This document shows, piece by piece, positions 9,501 to 16,747 of a stretch of 64,000 bases of DNA. The notes under the pieces are model-generated. The model saw nothing but the letters and a program-made list of their open reading frames with translations. It searched no databases and was not told the origin of the DNA. Location of the stretch: the NCBI RefSeq assembly GCF_001519075.1, contig NZ_KQ954246.1, positions 186,001 to 250,000 on the forward strand, written 5' to 3'. Each line of letters starts with the position of its first letter. Position 1 is the first letter of the stretch. A program made the translations under genes and the position numbers. Source of the DNA: Novosphingobium fuchskuhlense. GTDB lineage: Bacteria; Pseudomonadota; Alphaproteobacteria; Sphingomonadales; Sphingomonadaceae.

Positions 9501-10165
9501 TAGCGGGCGGCGTCCTGCGCGGTGGCGGCAGCCTCGCCCAGCATGTCGTAGCTGAAGGCGAAGCCTTGCGCTTCACGGCGGCGGGCGCGGGCGAGGGCAT
9601 CCTCGATGGTTTCGCCCATCACGAACTGTTCGCCCATCATGCGCAAGGCGACATCGACGCCGCGGCGGATGACGGGCTCGCCCAGACGGTGGACCATGCG
9701 GGTGAGCGCGTGACCGAGGCCGGTGGCATCGACGCTGGCGGTGAGCTTGCCGGTGATGACGAGGCCCCAGGTGGCGGCGTTGACGAACAGCGGCTTGCCC
9801 TGCCCGAGGTGCGCGGCCCAGTTGCCGGTGCTGAGCTTGTCGCGGATCAGGGCATCGCGGGTGGCGTCGTCGGGGATGCGCAGGAGCGCCTCGGCGAGGC
9901 ACATGAGCGCGACGCCCTCGTGGCTGGAAAGCGCAAACTCCTGCACCAGCGCCTGTACGCGGCCGGGGCGGGCCTTGGCGCGCAAGGCCTCGATCAGGGC
10001 GCGGGCGGTTGCCGCGATCCGCGCGCGATCCGCTTCGGGGAGCGTGGCGGCTGCAAGCAGGGGGCGCACGGCGTCGGGCTCGGGAATGCGCGTGGCCTGC
10101 GTGATCGCGCGGCGCAGCGGGGTTTCGGGCGAAATGCGGGGGGCAAAGGCGGGCTGCTTGCTCAT
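6548..10165 (-). CDS. putA: Bifunctional proline dehydrogenase / glutamate semialdehyde dehydrogenase
   Basis: This 1205-residue enzyme oxidises proline to glutamate in two steps, with FAD then NAD. The PRODH barrel spans roughly residues 130-440 (MVRLVKGAYWDAEIKRA, YEFQCLHGMGE). The aldehyde dehydrogenase domain spans about 550-1010, with the PWNFPLAIFTGQ substrate and cofactor region and catalytic Cys824 in SAGQRCSALRL. A degenerate C-terminal ALDH-like tail follows. The N-terminus has no ribbon-helix-helix DNA-binding domain, so it is not a trifunctional autorepressor; the divergent Lrp-type gene 83 nt away is the likely regulator. The ATG at 10165 is used. ada follows downstream. Confidence 0.97.
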   Translation of the reverse strand: MSKQPAFAPRISPETPLRRAITQATRIPEPDAVRPLLAAATLPEADRARIAATARALIEALRAKARPGRVQALVQEFALSSHEGVALMCLAEALLRIPDDATRDALIRDKLSTGNWAAHLGQGKPLFVNAATWGLVITGKLTASVDATGLGHALTRMVHRLGEPVIRRGVDVALRMMGEQFVMGETIEDALARARRREAQGFAFSYDMLGEAAATAQDAARYLEAYTAAIHAIGQSANRASAGRGVFAGPGISIKLSALHPRYTRAQAHRVMAELAPRVLALAELAKSYDIDFNIDAEETDRLELSLDILERLAHAPVLAGWQGLGFVIQAYQKRCPAVIDWIVDLARSSGRRIMVRLVKGAYWDAEIKRAQEAGLSDFPVYTRKVHTDLAYVACARKLLAARDAVFPQFATHNAQTLASVLHLAGPDFTPGDYEFQCLHGMGEPLYEEVVGPEGLDRPCRVYAPVGTHETLLAYLVRRLLENGANSSFVNRIADPDVPVEALIEDPAAVIAAEPEPGAPHDAIALPQALFADRANAQGLDLADEPTLAALAEALSGSAAQDHRAGDPARPAEPVRNPADHRDIVGHVHAATIEDAARAAADAAASRWSATPAEARAAALERAADAMEAARVPLIALLIREAGKSAANALAEVREAVDFLRYYAVQARHLPETAQPLGPVACISPWNFPLAIFTGQIAAALAAGNPVLAKPAPETPLVAAEAVRLLHATGIPAAALHLLPGGGKIGAALVAAPEVQGVVFTGSTMTARAIQQSLAGRLNAHGATIPLIAETGGLNAMVVDSSALPEQVVADVLASAFDSAGQRCSALRLLCLQDDIADRTLSMLKAAMAELAGGNPAQLATDVGPVISERARAGIAAHVARMRAAGFPVTEMPLGEQTAHGTFVAPTLIELNTPTDLTAEVFGPVLHVVRFRAEAIDSLIEGINASGYGLTFGLHTRIDQTVERVCGRIEAGNLYVNRNMIGAVVGVQPFGGRGLSGTGPKAGGPLYLARFAPGAVPVLPQGDYPAVPDPALAAFAQWASQQGLAAAAQTAWNAAKASPLGFTATLPGPVGERNTYRLAPRGRIACAATGVEALWQQVAAVLATGNTAVIVAPSPVAARPAGFPPALAARVEWSDEHLTRVPDLAAMLIDGPADRIAEASRQLAAREHAIVPLHTGTPLHLLLEEVTLSVNTTAAGGNASLMALA

Positions 10166-10248
10166 GTGGTTCAGAATACGTGATTTCGGTCAGGTCTTTT
10201 GCCTGATTTTCGTTGTTCAATAATCCGTATCGCCCTAAATTCGGCCAT

Positions 10249-10734
10249 ATGGCAGGCGATATAAGTGCAGATGGCTCGAATAGCGGGCCGTTGGATCGGT
10301 TTGATCGGGCGATCCTCGTTCATCTGGCGGTGGACGGCCGGCTGCCGATCACCGAACTGGCGCAGCGCATCGGGCTTTCCAAATCGCCCACGCAGGCGCG
10401 GCTCAAGCGGCTGATTGGGGAAGGCTATATCCGGGGTTTTCGCGCGATCCTCGATCCCGGGAAGCTCGGCCTGGACCATGTGGCCTTCACGGAAGTGAAG
10501 CTGTCCGATACGCGCGAGGCGGCGCTTGCGGCCTTTGCGGCGGCGGTGCTGCGCATTCCCGAGATCGAGGAATGCCACATGATCGCCTCCAGCTTCGACT
10601 ACCTGCTGAAAGTGCGCACGGCGGATATCCGCCGCTACCGCGAAGTGCTGGGCGAGAAGATCTCGAGCCTGCCGCATGTGGCCAGCACGTCCACTTTCGT
10701 GGCGATGGAGACGGTGCGCGAGTCCCACGATTGA
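10249..10734 (+). CDS. Lrp/AsnC family transcriptional regulator, probable PutR
   Basis: The 161-residue protein has an N-terminal AsnC-type helix-turn-helix (ITELAQRIGLSKSPTQARLKRL, about residues 25-50) and a C-terminal RAM/AsnC ligand-binding domain. It is transcribed divergently from putA across an 83-bp AT-richer spacer. In alphaproteobacteria this arrangement is typical of PutR, which activates putA in response to proline; the function here is inferred from that context. The ATG at 10249 is preferred over an upstream in-frame TTG (10213), because the ATG product matches the usual 150-165 residue length. Confidence 0.88.
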   Translation: MAGDISADGSNSGPLDRFDRAILVHLAVDGRLPITELAQRIGLSKSPTQARLKRLIGEGYIRGFRAILDPGKLGLDHVAFTEVKLSDTREAALAAFAAAVLRIPEIEECHMIASSFDYLLKVRTADIRRYREVLGEKISSLPHVASTSTFVAMETVRESHD

Positions 10735-10742
10735 GGTGGAAA

Positions 10743-10752
10743 CATGATCACA
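10743..10752. promoter_or_regulatory. Imperfect copy of the TGTGATCACA palindrome
   Basis: The sequence CATGATCACA matches the perfect palindrome at 10806-10819 at 8 of 10 core positions. It lies about 55 bp upstream of that copy, in the control region of the PuuB-like gene. A second, weaker operator for the nearby GntR regulator is inferred. Confidence 0.35.
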
Positions 10753-10805
10753 AAATGGCGCGCGCTTGGCCATGTCTGCTGCGCTTTTGAGGCATCGCTC
10801 AAATA

Positions 10806-10819
10806 ATGTGATCACATTT
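10806..10819. promoter_or_regulatory. Palindromic operator AATGTGATCACATT upstream of the PuuB-like gene
   Basis: This is a perfect 14-bp palindrome. The central 12 bp recur exactly at 15962-15973, just before the GntR-family gene. It ends 4 bp before the -35-like TTGACG at 10824. Shared occurrence in two control regions of one catabolic locus suggests that the GntR protein binds it; this is inferred. Confidence 0.6.
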
Positions 10820-10823
10820 CCGT

Positions 10824-10852
10824 TGACGAAACGGGAGCGACGGCGTTAGGCA
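10824..10852 (+). promoter_or_regulatory. Sigma70-like promoter for the PuuB-like gene
   Basis: TTGACG (10824-10829) is followed after 17 bp by TTAGGC (10847-10852). The -35 is strong and the -10 poor, as is common in alphaproteobacteria. The start codon lies 28 bp downstream and the palindrome lies immediately upstream. Confidence 0.4.
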
Positions 10853-10880
10853 GCAGAACTCACTCTGCGAGCGCCATGCC

Positions 10881-12209
10881 ATGAATCTCCAGACGACCGA
10901 CCGCGTGATCGACACCTTTTCGCCGGCCTCGCCCTATGCCGGGATGCCGACGTACTATGCCGCGAGCGCCAATCCGACGCCGCGACGCCCCGAACTGCTG
11001 GGCGAGGAAATGGCCGATATCTGCGTGGTGGGCGCGGGCTTCACCGGCATGGGCGCGGCGCTGGAGCTGGCCGAGCGCGGCTACAAGGTGATCGTGGTCG
11101 AGGGTGAGCGCGTGGGCTGGGGCGCTTCGGGGCGCAATGGCGGGCAGCTGGTCAACGGCTACAGCCGCCGGATGCTGGAAGTGCGCCAGCACTACGGCGC
11201 GGAAGCCGAGAAGGCGTTCGGCGCGATGGCGCTGGAGGGGCAGTCGATCATCCGCGAGCGCGTGGCGAAGTACGGCATCGCGTGCGACCTGCGCGCGGGC
11301 AACGCGATCATGGCAATGAGCAAGCCGCAGCTGAAGACGCTGGCGGAGCGGACCGAGGAATGGCACCGCCATGGCCATACCCAGATGTTCCTCGCCGAAG
11401 GCGCGGCGGCGCGCGAGCATATCAATTCTGACCGCTATATCGGCGGCATGTTCGACCCCATCGGCGGGCACATGCATTCGCTGAACTACGTGCTGGGCGA
11501 GGCTGCTGCATTCGAGAGCCTGGGCGGGCGGATCTTCGAGCACTCGCGGGTGACGCATGTCGACCGCGGGGCGGCGCCGGTGGTGCACACGGCCAAGGGC
11601 ACGGTGCGCGCGAACAAGGTGCTGGTTTGCGGCAATGCTTATCTGGGGGATGCCGCGCCCGATCTTTCGGGGCGCATCCTGCCCGTCTCCAGCCAGGTGA
11701 TCGCGACCGAGGTGCTGGGGGATGACCTCCTCGAAACGCTCTTCCCGACCAACTACTGCATCGAGGATATCCGCTATATCCCGGATTACTACCGGCGCAC
11801 TGCGGATGGCCGGCTGCTCTATGGCGGCGGCACGATCTATGGCGGGTTCGATCCGGCCTCGATCGAGGGCAAGATCCTGCCGCAGCTCCACCAGACGTTC
11901 CCGCAATTGAAGGGCGTGAAGGTCGACTTCCAGTGGAGCGGCAATTTCGCGCTGACGATGACGCGCTATCCGCAGATGGGGCGCGTTTCCGACAGCGTCT
12001 ATTTCTCGCAAGGCGATAGCGGCCACGGTGTGACGACGACGCAGATGCTGGGCCGCCGTCTGGCCGAAGCCATCGACGGTCAGATGACCAAGTTCGACGT
12101 CTTTGCCTCGCTGCCCTACATCCCCTTCGTAGGCGGCAAGCTGTTTCGCGTGCCCTACTGCGTGCTGGGCGCCTGGTACTATGGCCTCAGGGATCGCCTT
12201 GGAATCTAG
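10881..12209 (+). CDS. FAD-dependent amine oxidoreductase, PuuB/OrdL-like
   Basis: This 442-residue member of the DAO superfamily has the dinucleotide motif GAGFTG at residues 51-56, preceded by DICVV, and GWGASGRNGGQL just after the first strand. Length and these blocks match gamma-glutamylputrescine oxidase PuuB and related OrdL proteins, which oxidise an amine to an aldehyde with release of ammonia and H2O2. A PuuA-like ligase, an aminotransferase and an APC permease are encoded in the same locus, and the palindrome upstream ties it to the GntR gene. The true substrate (gamma-glutamyl amine, or a free amine or amino acid) cannot be fixed from sequence. Confidence 0.85.
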   Translation: MNLQTTDRVIDTFSPASPYAGMPTYYAASANPTPRRPELLGEEMADICVVGAGFTGMGAALELAERGYKVIVVEGERVGWGASGRNGGQLVNGYSRRMLEVRQHYGAEAEKAFGAMALEGQSIIRERVAKYGIACDLRAGNAIMAMSKPQLKTLAERTEEWHRHGHTQMFLAEGAAAREHINSDRYIGGMFDPIGGHMHSLNYVLGEAAAFESLGGRIFEHSRVTHVDRGAAPVVHTAKGTVRANKVLVCGNAYLGDAAPDLSGRILPVSSQVIATEVLGDDLLETLFPTNYCIEDIRYIPDYYRRTADGRLLYGGGTIYGGFDPASIEGKILPQLHQTFPQLKGVKVDFQWSGNFALTMTRYPQMGRVSDSVYFSQGDSGHGVTTTQMLGRRLAEAIDGQMTKFDVFASLPYIPFVGGKLFRVPYCVLGAWYYGLRDRLGI

Positions 12210-12217
12210 GGATGAAT

Positions 12218-12252
12218 CCTGAATCTCAAGTCAGCTTGAGGTGCGATTCAGG
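12218..12252. terminator. Two-part hairpin between convergent genes
   Basis: Outer arms CCTGAATC (12218-12225) and GATTCAGG (12245-12252) enclose an inner stem CTCAAG/CTTGAG (12225-12240) with a 4-nt loop. It sits between the PuuB-like stop and the 3' end of the convergent kinase and includes the kinase stop codon. There is no strong T tract, so bidirectional termination or convergent-transcript protection is inferred. Confidence 0.45.
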
Positions 12253-13217
12253 TTTGCGATTCCCTTCAATGCCTTAGCGATCAGGCCGGGCTTCCATGCG
12301 GACTCCGGGCCGACCAATTCAGGGCGTTCGGCGAACCAGCCAATCAGCATGATCGTGCGCGTGAGCAGGAACAGATCAAGCTGTTTCAGAGCGCCGGGCG
12401 GAAGCGCGCGGCGGGCGGCGTAGCCCGCGAGGAAGCGGTCGCGCAACTCCGGGAAGCAGGGTTCGCTGGAGGCGCTCCACAGGCTGACGGCCATGTCGAA
12501 CGCTGGCCAGCCCCAGGCGCAGTCGTCGAAATCGATGAGGCCCAAGTGCTCTCCGCTGACGAGCACGTTGGCGGGGTGGGCGTCGGCGTGGATGAGAATG
12601 AGCGGATCAGCCAGCTTTGCGAGGCGGCTGGTGACAAGGGTGCGCGCATCGGTGAGGATCTGGCGCTCCTCGGCGGTGAGGCAAGGCAGATCCCAGAAGC
12701 GGCCCCAGAAAGGGGCATCGCCGACGAAGCCGTCTGCATCGAGGCGGTGGCGGGTGAAGCCATGGGGGGCAGTCCAGCTGGCGGTGATGGTGTGCAGATC
12801 AGCGAGGAGCGCGCCGGTGCGTTCGAACCAGTGCCAGGTGTCGGGCCCGCGGGCCCTGCCGATGAGGCTTTCAAGCGTCTGGCCGGGGTGCCAGAGGGTC
12901 ATCCCGGCAAGGCGGGTGCCTTCGGGATCGGGTGTCTGGACTTCGGTGTACCAAGCGCCAGAGGCGGTGCGGCGGCCGGTGGGAACGAGGAGGCCGTTTG
13001 CGGCAAGATGGGCGGTGAGTTCGCGATCGGACTCCAGCGCCGGGAGTGCGTGGTAGCCGGGGCGGTGGAGGCGCAGGGCCCATATGGTGCCGTCCGGCGC
13101 ATCGGCGCGGAAGACGACGTTCTCGCTCTTGCCGATGGGGTGGGGTTCGGTTTCGGGGAGGCCGAACTGGCGGAGCGCGGCGCGGGCGGCGGGGAGGTAG
13201 GCCGCGATATCAGGCAT
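12231..13217 (-). CDS. APH-family phosphotransferase (small-molecule kinase)
   Basis: The 328-residue protein is an aminoglycoside-phosphotransferase-fold kinase with a Brenner motif HADAHPANVL and the metal-binding IDFDDCAWGWP. The family includes homoserine, choline, ethanolamine and hydroxylysine kinases. The ATG at 13217 overlaps the aminotransferase stop by 8 nt, so translational coupling is likely; a longer start at 13259 is less plausible. Pairing of this kinase type with an AGXT2L-like class III PLP enzyme recalls phosphorylate-then-eliminate pathways (hydroxylysine or phosphoethanolamine phospho-lyases). That role is inferred. Confidence 0.85.
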   Translation of the reverse strand: MPDIAAYLPAARAALRQFGLPETEPHPIGKSENVVFRADAPDGTIWALRLHRPGYHALPALESDRELTAHLAANGLLVPTGRRTASGAWYTEVQTPDPEGTRLAGMTLWHPGQTLESLIGRARGPDTWHWFERTGALLADLHTITASWTAPHGFTRHRLDADGFVGDAPFWGRFWDLPCLTAEERQILTDARTLVTSRLAKLADPLILIHADAHPANVLVSGEHLGLIDFDDCAWGWPAFDMAVSLWSASSEPCFPELRDRFLAGYAARRALPPGALKQLDLFLLTRTIMLIGWFAERPELVGPESAWKPGLIAKALKGIANLNRTSS

Positions 13218-14508
13218 GTGCGCAAACGCGGTCGAAGGCATCAAGGAAGGCGAGCGCATCTTCGCGCGGGAGGACGAGCGGGGGGCGGATCTTGACGCAG
13301 TTGTTGAAGGCGCCGTCGACCGAAGTGAGGAAGCCTTCGCGGCGCAGCGCGCAGACGAGCGCGAAGGCGCGGGGCGCGTCTGGTTCGCCTTCGGGGGTGA
13401 CGAATTCGGCGGTGAGGAACAGGCCCTTGCCGCGTACGTCGATCAGGCCGGAGGCATGGCTGAGGCGCTGGCGCAGCGCGGCCTTCAATTCGGCGCCGAG
13501 GACGCGGGCGTGCTCAACAAGGCCCTCCTCTTCGATCACATCGAGCACAGCAAGGCCAACAGCGCCTTGCAGCTGGCTGGCGGCGAAGGTGTTGAAATAG
13601 CGGGTTTCGGCGCGGAACTCCTCGACGACGTCGCGCTTGGCACAAGTGGCGGCGAGCGGCAGGCCGGCGCCCATCGGCTTGCCGGTGACGACGATGTCCG
13701 GCGTTAGGCCCACTTCGTCGTAGCCCCACCAAGTGCCGGTGCGGCCATAGCCCGCCTGCACTTCGTCGGCGATGATCAGGCCGCCCTCGGCGCGGACCAG
13801 CGCGGCGGCCTTGGCCATGAAGGTGGCGGGGATATCGGGCAGTCCCTCGTTGGCTAGGATCGGGCAGAGAATGAGCGCGGCGAAGCCATGGCCGCTGGCC
13901 TTGAGGTCTTCGATTGCAGCCTTGAGGCGCGCGACATAGGCATCTGCCAGGGTTTCTTCGTCGAGGCCAGGCGCGACGGGGCGCAGGGTTTCGGGGAAGG
14001 GGATCGAGCGGATATCGGGGTGGCGGGTATCGCCGGCGGGGAGGTTCGTCAGCGCACCGACGACCAGGTTGTTGCCGTGGTAGGTGTGGTCTGTGCAGAC
14101 GATCCCTCGCGCGCCGGTGGCCATGCGGGCCATGCGCAGGGCGATTTCGATGGCTTCGGTGCCGGAGCAGGAGAACACCGCGCTTTCCGTCAGGCGCTGG
14201 AGTGCGGTGAGGCGTTCGGCAAGCGCAATCGCGGGTTCGCTGAGGTAGCGGCTGTGGGTGTTGAGCGTGGCCTGCTGGCGCGCCATCGCCTCGACAATGC
14301 GCGGATGCGCGTGGCCGACGGAGGCGACGTTGTTGTACATGTCGACATAGCGGCGGCCATCCGCGCCGAAGAGGCTGGCCCCTTCGCCGCGCACGAGGTG
14401 CAGCGGTTCATCGTAGAACAGCTTGGCGCCGCGCCCGAAAGCGCGGTCGCGGCGCTGGAGCAGGGCCTCGTCAGGCCCAGAGTCAGGCGTTGCGGAGGTA
14501 CCAGTCAT
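13210..14508 (-). CDS. Class III PLP enzyme: aminotransferase or phospho-lyase
   Basis: The 432-residue protein is a fold-type I class III PLP enzyme: NNVASVGHAHP near the N-terminus, SGTEAIEIALRMAR for phosphate binding, IIADEVQAGYGRTG with the cofactor Asp, and VVTGKPMGAGLPLAA with the Schiff-base Lys. The blocks NNVASVGHAHP and GKPMGAGLP resemble the AGXT2L (ethanolamine-phosphate / phosphohydroxylysine phospho-lyase) branch more than GABA aminotransferases, judged from memory of the families. It overlaps the upstream PuuA-like gene by 26 nt and the downstream kinase by 8 nt, so the three genes form one coupled operon. Confidence 0.85.
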   Translation of the reverse strand: MTGTSATPDSGPDEALLQRRDRAFGRGAKLFYDEPLHLVRGEGASLFGADGRRYVDMYNNVASVGHAHPRIVEAMARQQATLNTHSRYLSEPAIALAERLTALQRLTESAVFSCSGTEAIEIALRMARMATGARGIVCTDHTYHGNNLVVGALTNLPAGDTRHPDIRSIPFPETLRPVAPGLDEETLADAYVARLKAAIEDLKASGHGFAALILCPILANEGLPDIPATFMAKAAALVRAEGGLIIADEVQAGYGRTGTWWGYDEVGLTPDIVVTGKPMGAGLPLAATCAKRDVVEEFRAETRYFNTFAASQLQGAVGLAVLDVIEEEGLVEHARVLGAELKAALRQRLSHASGLIDVRGKGLFLTAEFVTPEGEPDAPRAFALVCALRREGFLTSVDGAFNNCVKIRPPLVLPREDALAFLDAFDRVCAHA

Positions 14509-15874
14509 AGTCGAGCGCGGTGACCTCGCTGAAGAAGCGGTCCTGTTCGGTGCGCTTCACCGCGCAGTACATCTCGACGAAGGTATCGCCGAGGTAATCG
14601 CGCATGAGCGTGGAGGCGTGGAGCGCGTCGATGGCGGCGTACCAGTTGCCGGGAACCTGATAGGGGCTGTCCGCCGCCGCCTTGTAGCCATCGCCGACAA
14701 CGGCGGGCCCGGGATCGATCCGGTTCACCATGCCGTGGTGGACGCCCGCGAGCATCGCGGCGAGCGCGAGGTAGGGGTTGGCGTCGGCCCCGGCAAAGCG
14801 GTGCTCGACATGGCGCGAGGCGGGCGGGCCGGCGGGAACGCGCAAGGAGACCGAGCGGTTGTTGACGCCCCAGATCGGCGCGGTGGGCGCGTAGGAATTG
14901 GCGCGAAAGCGGCGGTAGGAATTGGCATTGGGCGCGAAGATGCCGAAGGCCTGGGACTGCGTTTCGCGGAGGCCCCCGATGGCATGGCGCATCTGCCCGG
15001 TGCCTTCGGGGTCTTCGCTCGCGAAGATGTTCTTGCCCGCAGCGTCCGCCATGCTGAAGTGGAGGTGCATCGAGCTGCCCGCGGAATGGATGAAGGGCTT
15101 GGCCATGAAAGTGGCGGTCATGCCCTGGGTTTGGGCCACACCCTTGGCGAGGCGCTTGTACATCTGCGCTTCGTCTCCGGCGCGCAGCGCGTCGGGGCGG
15201 TGGTGGAGGGTGAGTTCGACCTGGCCAGCTGCGTATTCGGAAATGACGGCTTCGAGCGGGATGCCCTGCACGTCGGCCTGCCGCCACAGCTCCTTGAAGA
15301 AGGGGGCGAAATCCTGAACGTCCGTCAGGCTGAAGACGTCGATGAGGTGGGGCTGCGCGCCGGAATGCGGCGAGCGGGCGAGGTGGACTTCGCCCTTGGG
15401 GCCGCGGACTGGATCGACGAGATAGTATTCGATCTCGCAGGCGACGACCGGGATGAGGCCCAGCGGCTTGAAGCGTTCCACCACGCGGGCGAGGACGTGG
15501 CGCGGATCGAGTTCGCAGGGCGTGCCGTCGGCATAGTACATCGATGTGATCACTTGCGCGACATCATCGCCCAGCCACGGCGCCTTGACGAGCGTGCCGG
15601 GGACGGGGCGCAGCATGTAGTCCGGATCGCCGTTGCCCCAGACGAGGCCGGTGTCTTCGCAGTCCTGCCCCGTAATGTCCGCGACCAGCATCGAGCTGGG
15701 GAAGAGGCGGCCGCTTTCGTAGATCGCCATGAGTTCACTGCGCCGGACGCGCTTGCCGCGCGGGACGCCGGAGAGCGCGGTGAAGATCACTTCGATGAAG
15801 GCGATCTCCGGATTGGCGGCGAGGAAATCGCGCGCTTCTGCCGGATCGGCGATCATGGATTGCGGGGCAGTCAT
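14483..15874 (-). CDS. Glutamine synthetase family ligase, PuuA-like
   Basis: The 463-residue protein belongs to the type I glutamine synthetase superfamily: ACEIEYYLVDP, GSSMHLHFSM, NSYAPTAPIWGVNNRSVSLR and VEHRFAGADANPYLA are the ATP, metal and glutamate blocks. Length and the beta-grasp N-terminus without the usual GlnA regulatory adenylylation loop fit gamma-glutamylpolyamine synthetases (PuuA, GlnA3-like). It probably glutamylates an amine as the first step of catabolism. The ATG at 15874 is chosen; an in-frame ATG at 15907 would extend it by 11 residues. It is the first gene of a minus-strand operon with the aminotransferase and kinase and is divergent from the GntR gene. Confidence 0.88.
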   Translation of the reverse strand: MTAPQSMIADPAEARDFLAANPEIAFIEVIFTALSGVPRGKRVRRSELMAIYESGRLFPSSMLVADITGQDCEDTGLVWGNGDPDYMLRPVPGTLVKAPWLGDDVAQVITSMYYADGTPCELDPRHVLARVVERFKPLGLIPVVACEIEYYLVDPVRGPKGEVHLARSPHSGAQPHLIDVFSLTDVQDFAPFFKELWRQADVQGIPLEAVISEYAAGQVELTLHHRPDALRAGDEAQMYKRLAKGVAQTQGMTATFMAKPFIHSAGSSMHLHFSMADAAGKNIFASEDPEGTGQMRHAIGGLRETQSQAFGIFAPNANSYRRFRANSYAPTAPIWGVNNRSVSLRVPAGPPASRHVEHRFAGADANPYLALAAMLAGVHHGMVNRIDPGPAVVGDGYKAAADSPYQVPGNWYAAIDALHASTLMRDYLGDTFVEMYCAVKRTEQDRFFSEVTALDYDWYLRNA

Positions 15875-15909
15875 CGGTCGGCAGGGTCCTCGAAGAGCAC
15901 TGGCCAAAG

Positions 15910-15938
15910 GTGGTATGGAGCGGGGCGGGGGGTGTCAA
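15910..15938 (-). promoter_or_regulatory. Sigma70-like promoter for the PuuA-like operon
   Basis: On the minus strand TTGACA (15938-15933) is followed after 17 bp by TACCAC (15915-15910), about 36 bp before the chosen ATG. The -35 is a perfect consensus and the -10 is weak. The palindrome at 15962-15973 lies about 24 bp upstream of the -35. Confidence 0.45.
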
Positions 15939-15961
15939 TCACGCTTGGCCTGCGCGCAAAA

Positions 15962-15973
15962 ATGTGATCACAT
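15962..15973. promoter_or_regulatory. Palindromic operator ATGTGATCACAT before the GntR-type gene
   Basis: A perfect 12-bp palindrome ends 6 bp before the GntR start codon and sits in the divergent region shared with the PuuA-like operon. The same 12 bp occur at 10807-10818. Autoregulation and coordinated control of the locus are inferred. Confidence 0.6.
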
Positions 15974-15979
15974 GGCGGC

Positions 15980-16729
15980 ATGACGGCAACAGGTCCACTG
16001 GCGGAGGAAGACGCGCGCACGCTGCACCAGCAGGTGCTGATGCGGCTGCGCGAGGCCATCCTGCTCGGGCGGATCGAGCCGGGGCAGGCGTTGACGATAC
16101 GGGGCCTCGCGGCGGAGCTGGGTGTCAGTGCGCAGCCGGTGCGCGAGGCGCTGCGCCAGCTGGTGGCCGAGCGCGCGCTGGAGCTGATGGACAACCGGCG
16201 CGTGCGCATCCCGCCGATGACGATCGAGCGGTTCGAGGACCTGATCGCCGCGCGCGTCGTGCTGGAAGCCGAAGCGGCGGCGCGGGCCATGCCTTATGTG
16301 ACGGACACCCTGATCGCGCGGCTGGAGGCGGACGATGCAGCGATCAACGCAGCCGTCTCGGCGGGCGATTACGATCGCTGGATTGGTGCTAATTATGCTT
16401 TTCATTCCGCGCTTTACGGAGCAGCGGGGCAATCGGCCTTCCTGCCGCTGATCGAATCGCTGTGGCTGCAGGTGGGGCCTTTCCTGCGCCGCGCGATGCG
16501 CACCATTTCGGGCCATTACACGGTGGATCGGCACAGCGAGGCGCTGGCGGCGCTGCGGCGGCGCGACACCATGGCGCTGAGGATCGCGATCGAGGCCGAT
16601 ATCCGCGACGGGATCGCGCATATCGGCAGCACGCTCATCCGCAGCGAGGCCTTGGGCGGCGCTGCGGGTGCTGTGCGAGGCCCTTCGACGGGCTCGGGGC
16701 GAGCGGATAGTGTGCGTGAGGCAGTCTAG
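15980..16729 (+). CDS. GntR family transcriptional regulator with FCD domain
   Basis: The 249-residue protein has an N-terminal winged helix (about residues 12-78; LTIRGLAAELGVSAQPVREAL) and a C-terminal FCD ligand-binding domain (about 85-225) of the FadR type. It probably senses an amine or amino-acid intermediate and controls the divergent PuuA-like operon, the permease downstream and the PuuB-like gene, all linked by the palindrome TGTGATCACA. The last ~20 codons beyond the FCD domain are encoded by a sequence (16681-16706) that looks like a dispersed repeat, so the C-terminal tail may be accidental. The permease starts 18 nt downstream. Confidence 0.9.
   Translation: MTATGPLAEEDARTLHQQVLMRLREAILLGRIEPGQALTIRGLAAELGVSAQPVREALRQLVAERALELMDNRRVRIPPMTIERFEDLIAARVVLEAEAAARAMPYVTDTLIARLEADDAAINAAVSAGDYDRWIGANYAFHSALYGAAGQSAFLPLIESLWLQVGPFLRRAMRTISGHYTVDRHSEALAALRRRDTMALRIAIEADIRDGIAHIGSTLIRSEALGGAAGAVRGPSTGSGRADSVREAV
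16681..16706. repeat. Probable dispersed repeat within the GntR 3' end
   Basis: The segment starting CCCTTCGACGGGCTCGGG and ending GAGCGG resembles short repeats of the type CCCTTCGAC(A/G)(A/G)GCTC often scattered in sphingomonad genomes (recalled, not searched). Here it is translated as the tail of the GntR protein. No second copy was noticed in this window. Confidence 0.4.
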
Positions 16730-16747
16730 CGCGGGGGAATTCATGGC

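Noticed and set aside
7040..10183. 1047-codon plus-strand open frame across putA
   Set aside because: Antisense shadow of putA caused by high G+C; Gly/Arg/Asp-rich with no domain.
10806..10819. TGTGATCACA read as a CRP/FNR site
   Set aside because: CRP and FNR sites need a spacer between the TGTGA/TCACA or TTGAT/ATCAA halves; here the halves abut, which better fits a GntR-type operator.
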